Shown piece by piece: positions 18,130 to 27,700 of a stretch of DNA of 33,838 nt. Each line of letters begins with the position of its first letter. Position 1 is the stretch's first letter. The notes beneath the pieces are model-generated. The model was not told the origin of the DNA and searched no databases. It saw only the letters and a program-made list of their open reading frames with translations. Both the position numbers and the translations under genes were made by a program. Source of the DNA: an uncultured Pirellulaceae bacterium (GTDB taxonomy: Bacteria > Planctomycetota > Planctomycetia > Pirellulales > Pirellulaceae); assembly GCA_938040995.1 (NCBI GenBank), contig CALHZT010000270.1, positions 1 through 33,838 on the forward strand. Reading direction: 5' to 3'.

Positions 18130-20841
18130 TTACGCAGTCACGTTGATTGTAATCGTCTCAATCACGCTGTTTCCGTCCACATCGGTGATACGAACATCAA
18201 GTGTTTCAACCGATGCTGCGGCAAGTGAATCTGTTGTCGCTACCGTGATCTCTCCAGACAAGCGGTCGATGACAAACGGCGCGTCGAAGTTCTCCAGCTC
18301 GGCCTCGATGATGAGTGAAAGATTTGAAAGAGCTGCGTTAGGGCTGAGTTGCTGGCCATTCAAGAACAGCGATGGAGTGCCGGTCAGACCCAATGCCGCT
18401 GCATCGGCTTCATCTTGATTGATGCTCTCATCTGCAGCCGCATCTACACGATCCACAGCGAACTGATCCAGGTCGAGGCCGAGAGTCCGCGCGAACCCGT
18501 CAAATACCGCTTGAGCGATTTGTGGGTCAGCTGAATCCACCCAGCTTTCCCGGTTTCCGTAAATCAAATCGGCCATTTCGTTAAACATGCCTTGCTGTGC
18601 TGCGGCCTCCGCATTCTGGGCGGCCAATCGAGCCAGCGGGAATGGGCGTGGCGACAGAGTCAAATGTCGGCTGACTACCAACAATTCGTCAGGGAACTCT
18701 TCTTCGACAAGTTGTAGCTGGTCATGAAATACTGCGCAGATGGAGCACTGGAAACTCTGGTAGTCAATCAATACCAGCTGCGCCGACGTGGAACCGGAGA
18801 AGTGGTCATCGGCGTTCAGTGCCAATTCCGATGCTGCGTCCGGGTCAACGATTTCGTAGACAAGCTGTGATCCCAGCGATGAATTCGTTGTGGTTGCCGT
18901 ACCGACCGTTGTCCCGTTGGCCGCGCTCTCGCTGATGATAAACTCGTTATTGTCGAGGTCGGCAATGCTGTTGAGCGTTACGTCAAATACGATGACATCC
19001 TCACCACCGATTCCGGCGCCCGGGTTTCCGTCCGGACCGTAACCCTGATCTGGAGGAATGACGATTCGGCGTCGGCCGCCAATGTTCATCCCCTGGACTC
19101 CCTCAGCGAATCCGTCGATCAGTCCAGAGAGGGCAAAGTCGATGCCATCGTTCTGATCGAAGATTTCACCGTTGGGAAGGTACCCAACGTAGGTCACATT
19201 GACCGTGTCAGTGGCGACCGGGCTGGCTCCATTACCGACTTCGAAATCGAAGATCTCGACGCCGGAAGCAAGGGCAGTCAGAGTTGCCGAATCATCCAGC
19301 GGCGGGAATTCACCGCCAACTTCGATGTTTACCCGGGCGACATCGACGTCGCCCAGTTCATTGGTGAGTTCGTAGATGAAGAAATCACTACCGCGAGTCG
19401 ACTGGGTGAATGAGAACGAGCCATCACTGTTGAGAGTGACGCTTCCGCTTATCGGCTGAGACACGACAGTGACCGATCCCGTTCCAAGTGCGCTGTCGTT
19501 TGCGAGAACACCATCGGCAGCCGAGATCTCGATCGTTTCACCGATGGCAGCGTTGTAAAAGTCTGCATTGGCAACGAATTCGATGCCAGATGATTCTTCA
19601 CCGGCCTGGGCGTCGATGATTTCGCTCGCGTCATTGCTGACAAACGCGTCCAGCCCCTGATTCCCAAGAATCCGGTTGTTGCCGATATCGGCAATCGCAG
19701 TCAGTATTCCTTCTGTCCGGTCAATACGCTCGTTGTAGTTACCCACGGCGGTCCAGACGGTGCGTGCTGCGTCCAGTGTTGCTGCGTCATCGTCACCGGC
19801 AGATTCGCCGCCGATGATGTAATCCTGTCCGCCGTCACCATAAATTTCATCAGCATCAGCTCCGCCGATGAGAATATCCATGTCCGAGCCGCCGAAGATG
19901 CGGTCAACACCATGGCCGCCGGACACAACATCATTCCCGACACCACCAAAGATCGAGTCGGCTCCGAAACTGCCGAAGATCATATCCGGTCCTGTGCCAC
20001 CGAAGATCAGGTCACCGTCGGCGCCGCCATTAATCTCGTCTGATCCATTGTCACCGAACAACCGGTCTTCGCCGTTGCCACCTGAAAGATTGTCATCGTT
20101 CTCACCGCCGACGACCAGGTCGTCACCGTTGTCCCCGTTCAGGGTGTCCGGGCCTGCGGCACCGATGAGCGTATCGTTGCCGTCGTTGCCATTGATGGTG
20201 TCGGCACCAGCGCCGCCGATCAGCAGGTCGTCGTCGTCGCCCCCGTACAAGGTGTCAATGCCGGCTCCGCCAAACAGATTGTCAACGCCGGCTTCACCTC
20301 GAAGGTTGTCGCTGCCGCCATTGCCATGGACAATGTCCGCTCCGGCGTTGCCGTTGATGGCATCATTCCCTTCGCCACCGAAGTGAATGTCGTTTCCGTC
20401 ACCACCCAGCAACGTATCGTTCCCGCCGTTGCCGTAAATCAGGTCATCACCGGCGCCGCCACGGATCAGGTCCTGCCCCCGACCGCCAAAGATGCGGTCG
20501 TTACCGTCGCCACCTTCCAGCGTAATGAACCGGCTTATGGAAGTCGCGACAATCGTATCGTTGCCGCCGCCCCCTTCAACCCTGATGGAGTTTACCTGGC
20601 CACTGGAGAACGTCCGATTCGAAGCAAGGAAATCAGCGGCCACAAAATAGCCGCCAGAAATTTCCGCGACGACGATTGTGTTGGCGGCATCATCACCGCA
20701 GATCGTCAGGACACCGTTCTGGACGACAGCTGTTCCTGCCGCGAGAACTCTTCGGTGTTCCAACGCTTCCATTTGAAGTGGCATGCGCGTGGTTTGTCGG
20801 TTGGGTTTGCGGGCAATACTGCGGAAGAATTTTTTGATCAT
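18130..20841 (-). CDS. RTX / Ig-like / FKBP / cadherin-like protein with inserted DsbA-like domain
   Basis: The product is 903 residues from ATG 20841. AGG precedes it, and the LEPR-like [13 protein letters not shown] lies at 24-36; the longer frame to 21039 is unlikely. Domains: RTX nonapeptides (about 88-348), Ig-like (418-511), FKBP (526-626; [29 protein letters not shown]), then a cadherin-like first half (633-690). Next comes a DsbA/thioredoxin-like domain (about 690-848) with CxxC Cys699-Cys702 ([10 protein letters not shown]), ending in a [10 protein letters not shown] loop whose Pro823 fits the thioredoxin cis-proline. A cadherin-like second half follows (851-903; [24 protein letters not shown]). 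It thus joins two folding enzymes, a prolyl isomerase and a disulfide oxidoreductase, to a calcium-binding scaffold. An extracellular foldase role is inferred. The smaller paralogue at 15408-17273 lacks the thioredoxin part. Confidence 0.88.
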   Translation of the reverse strand: MIKKFFRSIARKPNRQTTRMPLQMEALEHRRVLAAGTAVVQNGVLTICGDDAANTIVVAEISGGYFVAADFLASNRTFSSGQVNSIRVEGGGGNDTIVATSISRFITLEGGDGNDRIFGGRGQDLIRGGAGDDLIYGNGGNDTLLGGDGNDIHFGGEGNDAINGNAGADIVHGNGGSDNLRGEAGVDNLFGGAGIDTLYGGDDDDLLIGGAGADTINGNDGNDTLIGAAGPDTLNGDNGDDLVVGGENDDNLSGGNGEDRLFGDNGSDEINGGADGDLIFGGTGPDMIFGSFGADSIFGGVGNDVVSGGHGVDRIFGGSDMDILIGGADADEIYGDGGQDYIIGGESAGDDDAATLDAARTVWTAVGNYNERIDRTEGILTAIADIGNNRILGNQGLDAFVSNDASEIIDAQAGEESSGIEFVANADFYNAAIGETIEISAADGVLANDSALGTGSVTVVSQPISGSVTLNSDGSFSFTQSTRGSDFFIYELTNELGDVDVARVNIEVGGEFPPLDDSATLTALASGVEIFDFEVGNGASPVATDTVNVTYVGYLPNGEIFDQNDGIDFALSGLIDGFAEGVQGMNIGGRRRIVIPPDQGYGPDGNPGAGIGGEDVIVFDVTLNSIADLDNNEFIISESAANGTTVGTATTTNSSLGSQLVYEIVDPDAASELALNADDHFSGSTSAQLVLIDYQSFQCSICAVFHDQLQLVEEEFPDELLVVSRHLTLSPRPFPLARLAAQNAEAAAQQGMFNEMADLIYGNRESWVDSADPQIAQAVFDGFARTLGLDLDQFAVDRVDAAADESINQDEADAAALGLTGTPSLFLNGQQLSPNAALSNLSLIIEAELENFDAPFVIDRLSGEITVATTDSLAAASVETLDVRITDVDGNSVIETITINVTA

Positions 20842-21214
20842 GGTGAGCCTTGACAAGTCTGAAGGGGCTGGGCCGTGCCAATCGTTCATTCTAATCGTAA
20901 GCACTAATAGGCATGCTGTTTGTAAGCTGGCGGACAATAAATGGAGGGATTCGGTGACGTTAAAAGCCGTCGTACCGTAACCACCACTACGAACGGGCTC
21001 GAGGGAGTCGTTTCCGCTGGCCATCCGCGTAACAGCCAATCGGCTGGATACTGGATGGATAACGCCATTCTCTATAACTGAGGGGGAATTTGCACGAGTT
21101 TTGTCACGGCGATGTGTTGAGATTCGCTCACCAGCCCTTATTGTCGGCAGCGCGATCGACTAAATTGCGGCCTGGCAGCAGCGATTTGAGGCAGTATTCT
21201 GATCAAGGCAACGC
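20842..21214. other. Divergent intergenic region (RTX gene / ABC permease)
   Basis: These 373 bases separate the minus-strand RTX gene from the plus-strand permease pair and should hold promoters for both. No gene, no remnant of the ABC ATPase and no strong promoter motif was recognised. Confidence 0.45.
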
Positions 21215-22045
21215 ATGTACGCCCGCGCACTTACATGGTGGACAATTCTCCGGATTTCGCTCGAGGAGCGACTGGTGTACCGTGGCGATTTCGCCATGGG
21301 AACCATTCTGCGGTTTTTGCCCATCGTGACTCAGATATTTCTCTGGGGCGCCGTCTTTGGTGCCATTAATCAGTCGCAAGGTGGCGAAGCTTCCATTCGC
21401 GGATATTCTTATCACGATTTTATCGCGTACTACCTGCTGACGATGCTCTCACGCGCCTTTTCCAGCATGCCCGGTCTTGCGAGCGGAACAGCCGCCCAGA
21501 TTCGATCGGGTGAAATCAAGAAGTATCTCATCCAGCCGATTGACATGATCGGGTTCATGCTCGCCAGCCGAGTGGCCCATAAAATCGCCTACTATTCCGT
21601 CGCAGCGATTCCGTTCGCGATCGTCTACTTTATATGTCGCGGCTATTTTCCCGGTTGGCCAGATGCACCAACGATGTGTGCGTTTGTTGCTTCGCTCCTG
21701 ATGGGATTCATACTCGGCTATTTTCTGGAGATGTGCCTCGGGCTGATTGGGTTCTGGTTCCTCGAAGTCAGCTCGCTGCTATTCGTCTATATGCTGTTCA
21801 GCTTTTTCCTGTCGGGGCACATGTTCCCGCTGGACATGTTGCCGGCTCCCTTCGATACGATCGTGGAGCTATTACCGCTCCGCTATCTGGCCTATTTTCC
21901 AGCGGCAGTTTTTCTGGGCAAGATCACCGGCACGCGGTTGGTGATTGGGCTGCTTGTGGAAGTCGCGTGGATTATTTTCTTCGTCGTTCTCTCTCGCGTG
22001 ATGCTGAATCGTGGGCTGAAGCGTTACAGCGGGTACGGAGGATAG
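21215..22045 (+). CDS. ABC-2 type transporter permease, subunit 1
   Basis: This 276-residue integral membrane protein has about six hydrophobic helices (for example IVTQIFLWGAVFGAI, FVASLLMGFILGYFLEM, SSLLFVYMLFSFFLSG, LVIGLLVEVAWIIFFVV). It includes the conserved cytoplasmic stretch RSGEIKKYLIQPID, typical of the ABC-2/DUF990 permease family. AAGG lies a few bases before the ATG. The second permease starts 4 bp after its stop. Its ATPase partner is probably the gene at 14109-15107, now 6.1 kb upstream. A 67-bp stretch (21734-21800) recurs at 28939-29005 with 7 mismatches. The exported substrate is unknown. Confidence 0.88.
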   Translation: MYARALTWWTILRISLEERLVYRGDFAMGTILRFLPIVTQIFLWGAVFGAINQSQGGEASIRGYSYHDFIAYYLLTMLSRAFSSMPGLASGTAAQIRSGEIKKYLIQPIDMIGFMLASRVAHKIAYYSVAAIPFAIVYFICRGYFPGWPDAPTMCAFVASLLMGFILGYFLEMCLGLIGFWFLEVSSLLFVYMLFSFFLSGHMFPLDMLPAPFDTIVELLPLRYLAYFPAAVFLGKITGTRLVIGLLVEVAWIIFFVVLSRVMLNRGLKRYSGYGG

Positions 22046-22049
22046 AGAG

Positions 22050-22913
22050 ATGGACACTTCAAAATCGACTTCGCCGCATCCTTCGTACGCCCGTGTGTTC
22101 CTGACGTTCATTCGCAACAGTCTGGTTCGCGACATGAGCTTCCGCGGCAACTTTCTGATTGAGAGTATCGCCTCCACGTCCTGGGTGTTCATGAACGTTG
22201 GGTTTTACCTGCTAATCTTCCAGTTCACGAACCAGATCGGTCCGGATAGTGGTTGGGGGAAGTACGAGTTTTTCGTGTTCCTGGCGACGACGATGTTTGT
22301 GAATAGCGTGGTGCAGGCGTTATTCATGCCGAATGCCCAGGAGTTTAGCGAGTTGATTCGTACCGGCGGGCTGGATTTCGTCTTGCTCAAGCCGATTGAT
22401 ACGCAGTTTCTGGTTTCGTTTCAGCGAGTCGAGTGGTCAACGCTTTCCAATTTTCTGGTCGGCATCGTGATGCTCGCATACAGCATGTACCAGTTGATGA
22501 CTCGTGATGTGAATCCGCTCCATCTGAGCCCGATCGCGGTCGTTATCTATCCGCTCTTCATTCTTTGCGGGATCATCGTGCTCTATAGTTTGATGATCAC
22601 GCTGGCGGCGACGAGTATCTGGCTGGGGCGGAATCAGACGCTCTACAACTTCTGGTTTTATATCACGAATTTTTCGCGGTATCCGATGGAGATCTACAGT
22701 GGTCCAGCCGGAGTGGCATTGAGTTCATTCTTCACCTTCATCATCCCTGTGCTTGTCGTGGTGAACGTACCGGCTCGGGTGATGGCTAAGCCCTTGGCGG
22801 CAAGCGGATGGTTCCTGCCGCTGTTTACGATCGTTGCGACGATCGGCAGCGTGCTCGCATCACGCTGGGTTTTTCGTCAGGCGTTGTTGAGTTATCGAAG
22901 TGCGAGTAGTTGA
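22050..22913 (+). CDS. ABC-2 type transporter permease, subunit 2
   Basis: The 287-residue membrane protein has about six helices and the RTGGLDFVLLKPIDTQF motif that matches the RSGEIKKYLIQPID position of the preceding permease. The two are therefore related halves of a heterodimeric ABC-2/DUF990 exporter. Its GGAGG ribosome-binding site overlaps the end of the first permease gene, and the 4-bp gap implies translational coupling. Near its end is the segment VVNVPARVMAKPLAASGW, seen in this family. The operon ends here, with a decayed recombinase fragment beginning 55 bp further on. Confidence 0.88.
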   Translation: MDTSKSTSPHPSYARVFLTFIRNSLVRDMSFRGNFLIESIASTSWVFMNVGFYLLIFQFTNQIGPDSGWGKYEFFVFLATTMFVNSVVQALFMPNAQEFSELIRTGGLDFVLLKPIDTQFLVSFQRVEWSTLSNFLVGIVMLAYSMYQLMTRDVNPLHLSPIAVVIYPLFILCGIIVLYSLMITLAATSIWLGRNQTLYNFWFYITNFSRYPMEIYSGPAGVALSSFFTFIIPVLVVVNVPARVMAKPLAASGWFLPLFTIVATIGSVLASRWVFRQALLSYRSASS

Positions 22914-22938
22914 GCGACCCTCGCTGCAAAAGCTCGGC

Positions 22939-22980
22939 GATCTGTGTTCTGTCAGATGCTTGCGTTTTTCAACACAGATC
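22939..22980. repeat. 10-bp inverted repeat downstream of the permease operon
   Basis: GATCTGTGTT (22939-22948) and AACACAGATC (22971-22980) are perfect reverse complements around a 22-base loop. The repeat overlaps the end of the recombinase remnant. It could terminate the permease transcript, though no T-run follows the stem. Confidence 0.4.
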
Positions 22981-23112
22981 CTGGCCAGAAAATTCCCAAA
23001 GACGATCCAGAGGGCTTTTGATGCGCCCACCGAGTTTTTCGACGACGTGCAAGTATCGCTCCGTCGTTTTCAGGGAATGGTGGCCCATTAGTCTTTGAAG
23101 CCTGCGACGGTC
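22969..23112 (-). pseudogene. Tyrosine recombinase (integrase) C-terminal remnant
   Basis: Read on the minus strand, 23112-22969 encodes RRRLQRLMGHHSLKTTERYL followed by HVVEKLGGRIKSPLD and a TGA stop. The GH...TTERYLHV pattern is the C-terminal catalytic box of phage-type tyrosine recombinases, including the nucleophilic Tyr. The Arg-containing boxes are absent. Upstream, TFATGM occurs in another frame, as if the HTFA box were joined by a frameshift or deletion. This is a decayed gene, not a working integrase. It marks past mobile DNA between the ABC operon and the toxin-antitoxin pair. Confidence 0.75.
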
Positions 23113-23190
23113 ACATCCCGGTTGCGAAAGTCAATTCGCCAAGCTCAATATCGAGAACTTCGCTGAACCGGTTACGCAGACGTTTTGTTG

Positions 23191-23571
23191 CTACAAGTCG
23201 GACACCGCATCGGCAACGAACTCATCTGGCAGCGAATCGCGACGGGCTGCTCCCTCCGCGATGACAACCTTCAGCTCGTCACAATAGGCAACAACGACGA
23301 GCCGCAATCCACCACTCTTGCCACAACCAGGAAAAGCCCATCGCATCTTGAGGACTTTGCCACCCTTGGGCGTAGACATTATCGGAACAATACTGTCGCC
23401 TTGACGGTCCCGGCAGTCGCTGTGCGTGGAGAAATACGCACACAAGAAAGTCTTGATAGCCTCCTTTTGCTCCTTGTACTGTTCGTCGTTCCACAATTTG
23501 CGCTGTTGACGCAACTCAGTGGCGGTTGGCGATAGTATCCATTTGCCATCACCCGGACTGTACGATGTCAC
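23191..23571 (-). CDS. Probable RelE/HigB-like toxin
   Basis: The 126-residue product is read from GTG 23571, whose last two bases plus the next A form the TGA of the upstream gene (GTGA overlap). AGGGG lies 8 bases before it. A TTG one codon earlier is also possible. The C-terminal half has KMRWAFPGCGKSGGLRLVVV (the GKSGGLR motif at 84-90), then LKVVIAEGAARRDSL, the strand-loop-strand pattern of the RelE/ParE superfamily. The first 65 residues are helical, Lys/Glu-rich and unrecognised. The overlap with a Panacea-domain gene supports a toxin partner. mRNA cleavage or other translation inhibition is inferred only from the superfamily. Confidence 0.6.
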   Translation of the reverse strand: MTSYSPGDGKWILSPTATELRQQRKLWNDEQYKEQKEAIKTFLCAYFSTHSDCRDRQGDSIVPIMSTPKGGKVLKMRWAFPGCGKSGGLRLVVVAYCDELKVVIAEGAARRDSLPDEFVADAVSDL

Positions 23572-24149
23572 CAAACGTCCCCTTCGCCGTCTTCAGCAGC
23601 TTGAATGATCGTCTTCCGCTCGTCGGGCATCAGCGGTGCGCTTGTCCAAGGATCATCCTCAACAATTTGCTGCAAGGCAATCATCATGTTTATTGGGGAT
23701 GGCTTACCGCTTTCGCGGGAACTCCTCCATGCAAGCGACCAACCTGGATTCTTGTGGGAATAGTCCGAAGCTGCTTCAGATGTCATTTTGGAAAAATGTT
23801 CGGTGACCCTGCTAATCGCGTCTAAATGTGGCGTCAAAAAATCTGCCGCGTCTTGCTCTGCAATCAATACCATTGGCTTGGCCCCATCCCAGCGCTCAGC
23901 TTGCTCAGCGATGCCTGCCTCCGCAAGGCGTTTCACCAAACGTTGAGGGTACTTTGCAACGACAGGGCCGTTTTCAAGTGCAATGTACGTGTTCTCGGTT
24001 AGGGTACTGCCGTGGTCGCGCAGCGACACCAGATCGACGTAAAACAATGCCTTGTTCAATACGACGATATTCAGTTCGTTGTTTGGCGCTCTGGCTAGGA
24101 TCGCTGCCGCTGCGTCGGTGAGTTTTTGTTTTTTGTCGCTAACAGACAT
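23568..24149 (-). CDS. Panacea (SocA/DUF4065-like) antitoxin
   Basis: The 193-residue protein starts at ATG 24149, chosen because GGAGG (24154-24158) lies 4 bases upstream; the frame extending to 24338 has no such site. The core LNKALFYVDLVSLRDHGS, then LTENTYIALENGPVVAKY, followed by a helix, matches the Panacea pattern (K-L-Y-F-D, G-x-x-L-T, GPV). This domain neutralises many unrelated toxins. A C-terminal section (SHKNPGWSLAW, SPINMMIALQQ) also fits SocA-type proteins. The next gene overlaps it by 4 bp and resembles RelE. Antitoxin-first order and coupling indicate a type II toxin-antitoxin operon, probably autoregulated. Confidence 0.72.
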   Translation of the reverse strand: MSVSDKKQKLTDAAAAILARAPNNELNIVVLNKALFYVDLVSLRDHGSTLTENTYIALENGPVVAKYPQRLVKRLAEAGIAEQAERWDGAKPMVLIAEQDAADFLTPHLDAISRVTEHFSKMTSEAASDYSHKNPGWSLAWRSSRESGKPSPINMMIALQQIVEDDPWTSAPLMPDERKTIIQAAEDGEGDVW

Positions 24150-24165
24150 TTGACCTCCATAGTCA

Positions 24166-24194
24166 AGAATATCGACGTTTGGGGCTTGCGGCAA
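24166..24194 (-). promoter_or_regulatory. Candidate promoter of the toxin-antitoxin operon
   Basis: On the minus strand, TTGCCG (24194-24189) and TATTCT (24171-24166) are spaced by exactly 17 bases. The expected start at about 24159 would leave a leader of about ten bases that begins at the GGAGG site. This is motif evidence only. Confidence 0.35.
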
Positions 24195-24656
24195 CAGAAA
24201 ATGGGCCGCAACAGAACAAAGGGTTGAACCGAAGCCCTCAAAAACGCGGATTCTGCACGCAATCTTTCGTTCGGGCTCGGTGAACACGGCTTGTCCTACA
24301 CAGGCCCTGGGCGTACTCCCGCCGGCAACCACTATCACTTCTGATTAGAGTTCGATTCTGATGCTCTGCCAAATGCGTTTCAGAAGTTGACCAGTGTACG
24401 TCAATGCACTTTGCGATACTCGAGGCGTAAGGGGAGTTTGCACGCCGCTGCGATCCACCCGGCGAGCGTGGTCGATGTCCAGAAAGATGCTGTGCGAAGA
24501 GTGGACGATCGTCTTGTACCAGTCAGAACAGCAGGCGTGAATCCGAGTTGTAGTCGAGCCGTTTTTTGAAATTCAGCGGGAACTTCATCCTTCGAAATTC
24601 CTTGTTCTTTGATCGATATTCGAGTGGGGCAACTGGCTGGCGATTCGAGGCAACAA
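24195..24656. other. Intergenic region with no recognised gene
   Basis: Several short open frames cross this stretch on both strands, but none has a recognisable motif or a ribosome-binding site that stands out. It may contain decayed DNA, given the recombinase remnant on one side and repeat copy C on the other. Confidence 0.4.
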
Positions 24657-24736
24657 TGGCCCTCGCCCTCGCTGTGGCTCCGACCCTCCCACGCGCCAAG
24701 CGGTACGCCCTGCATGTTCCTGACACCCTGACGCCG
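24651..24736 (-). repeat. Structured repeat, copy C (diverged, truncated)
   Basis: About 66 bases, from AACAATGGCCCTC to GTTCCT, nearly match copy D at 29062-29129. In reverse orientation they match the hairpin region of copies A and B (GGCTCCGACCCTCC, GCCCTGC, GTTCCT). The distal arm of the inner stem is degraded, so this copy probably no longer folds fully. It lies 18 bp beyond the 3' end of the mechanosensitive channel gene. Confidence 0.7.
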
Positions 24737-24753
24737 TAAAGCCACGCTACAAA

Positions 24754-27700
24754 CTACGCAGCCCTTGACTGGATTGCAGCAGGTAAGTCGCGAATGTAAA
24801 TATCCTGTTGTGGGAACGCGATTTCGATCTTTTCCTTGCGAAACGCTGCATCGATCGAGCAATGCAACTCGTCGATCACGTCCAATCGCATGGGCATGTT
24901 CTCCATCGAGATAAAACATCGCAGGACTAGATTGAGACTGCTGTCGCCGAACTCGTCGAACGTCACTTTGGGCGCGGGATCATCGACGACAATCGGATGG
25001 ATTCTCGCCGTATCCTGCATCAGCTGCTTGGCTCGCCCCGTATCCGATCCGTACGCGACACCGACTTTCACAAGGATTCGATTTACCTGATCAGATAGCG
25101 TCCAGTTCAATAACCGACCCGTAATGAAGTCTTTATTGGGGACGATAAAATCCTTTCGGTCAAAATTGGTAACCGTCGTCGCACGCATGCGGACTTTGGA
25201 AACCACACCGGTTACCTTGTCGATGGTCACGATATCGCCCACGCGTATGGGACGCTCTAACAGGATGATGATTCCTGCCACGAAGTTGGCGAACATTTCC
25301 TGCAGGCCGAATGCCAGTCCGAACGTAAATGCCGTTGCCATCCATTGAATCTGGTGCCAGTGCAGACCAATGAGCCTGCAGGAAAACATAAGGCCGATCA
25401 GAAACAACGCGTAACTGCATATCGTCGTGATCGCATAGCGAACAGAGTTTTCCAGCGGCAGGTGTTTAAGTACGATCAACTCCAGCAAGCCCGGCAAGTC
25501 CCGAGCGGCCACCGCCCCAATAATGATCACCACGATCGACAGAAAGACTTCGGCAATGGTGACTGGATCCACAATCTCGTGAGCTCGCGGTTCCGCCACA
25601 CCAGAGTCAGTTGTGATGACTTCTGTTACGATTTGAGTCGAGTTCCACACCGGCCACTGCTCCAGTAGCGTCAAAGCCGGAAGCACATGGTGCCATGTCA
25701 TCCATATCATCAACGCAGCCGCGCCGACCAGCATCGTAGTGACCAGCCGCCGACTCTGTGCTGATTTTGCCTGCAAATCGGCGATCGGATCTTCTTCCAG
25801 CACGATCCCGTCACCGTTAACACTGGCTCCCGGTAGATCAGCGATTACGTTTTCGGGCAATGACTCGTCCGGACCAGGTCGTAGTCGGACCTCATGTTGT
25901 CGTTCGGCGACTGGTTCGGCAGGCCGCTCATTGTATTCTGCGTAATGTTCGCGAGCAGCGTCGATCGAAAGGTTGCGTCGATGAACGAGGATCAGGCGCA
26001 TGAACAGTCCATGAAATATAAAAGCCAGTCCCACAATGGCCAACGTGAGAAAGCCACGCCATGCGAGTTCATTTGCCGTGTAGGTGTAGCCCCACGCGGT
26101 CAGTAATGCGAGCGCAACGGGCGTCGCCACGATTGCCCAAAACCAGAGCGGGTGAAGGCGCTCGATCCAGCCTCCCCTGGAATGACTGAGGAAGTCCCGT
26201 GCCAGTCCGGTATTGCGATTGAGGATGCGCCAAACAAACAACGCAATGGAGAAACTTGCCACAATGAACATGCAGCGATGAATGATGCCATGCCCCGACG
26301 TCTCTTGAATGGAATAAAGTACCGCACCGACAAAGACAAACGGTACCAAAACAACGCTTAGCCAGGACAATTGCCGTCGGAGCGACTGGGTAACATGTGG
26401 ATGCCAATCAAAATGGGCGTCAGCCAACCCGTCTTTCGCAAAGACATTTCGAAAGAACGTCAATGGCAACAGCGCAAATGCACAATCAAGGCACCCTGCG
26501 GCAATCGCGTTCGAGCACGGCTGAGGATTTCGCAACAACGACAATCGCCACGCGAGGAAAAGAAAACAGCCCGGCAAGAAGAGGCTGCCTGTGATATTGA
26601 TCAACAAAGCCATGAGACTTGGCGAAAACGAGCTGTAGGCGCTGCCGCGAGCGCGACCGGCAATTCGCCGCAACTGTGCCGAAAACAATGGTCGCGAAAC
26701 GAATAGCAATCCCAGAGCGCCGAGATAGAACGAATAGAGCAACGGAGACGTTGCTGCGTCGTTCAACAAAGACGGGCCAATTTCTGGCCACGTCATCAAA
26801 CCTCGTTTGGATTCAAGCTCGGCTTTCCAGTTCTCCCGCGTGAAGTCTGTGTACAACGGGGGATGACTGCGAATCCATAGTACGCGTTCGTCGATGTACT
26901 CGCTGAACTCATCTGCCAGTTTCCCCAGCTGCTCCTCCTCAATGGATAGCTCAACAAGCGTGTTGAAGTACGTCGACTGGTCCCGATAGACGGTCTTCAT
27001 GATTTCGCGTCGGGCCGTCAGCAGCTCTGCTGCGACTCTCGCATTCTCAGCAGAAGCGGCAGTCGTATTCGCGATGCCCAATAGCGCAAATTGACGTTCG
27101 ACCTCACGTGACACATTATGCATATGCCCAAGTTGCTCATCGAGATCGAGCAACTCCAATTGAGCGCTTTCCATCAACTTCTGTCTCTCGATCCTGGACG
27201 ATTTCAGTACACTCCGACTGGGGAGATGAGATCGCGCCCGTCGCAGCATGGTTCCTACCGAACTGGGAAGCCCTACCGCGTCGACTTTTGCCTGTATCGC
27301 CCCAGACGACTCCTCAACAACGTCCGCGACAGATTTGACATGCTTGAGTTCTGACTGTGCAGCGTCCATTAGCTCAAGGATGTCCTGAATGCGTTTTGCA
27401 TAGCGAATGTTCTCTGCCGCGAGTGGGCGCAAGATGTCGGGAACCTGCTTCCCGGCAGCCGTTGCAAATTTGATAGCCGCACCCGCTTCCTTGTCTCTTG
27501 CGACCTGGAGTGCCGACTCGGTCAGTTGGAGTTGCTCGCTCCAAAGATCAACTTGCCGCACGATGAGTTCCCGTTCCGACTGCAACAGGTTGGAAGCGGC
27601 TTCGGCATCGAAGTAACGAAGTTCCTCCTCCAAAGCTGGTTTTTCCATCAGGCACGAGCGAAGGTGGCAAAGCGCCTCGGTATTCCTTGCCAAAGACGCC

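Noticed and set aside
24150-24338. N-terminal extension of the Panacea protein
   Set aside because: The extension lacks a ribosome-binding site and family similarity, whereas ATG 24149 has GGAGG at close spacing.
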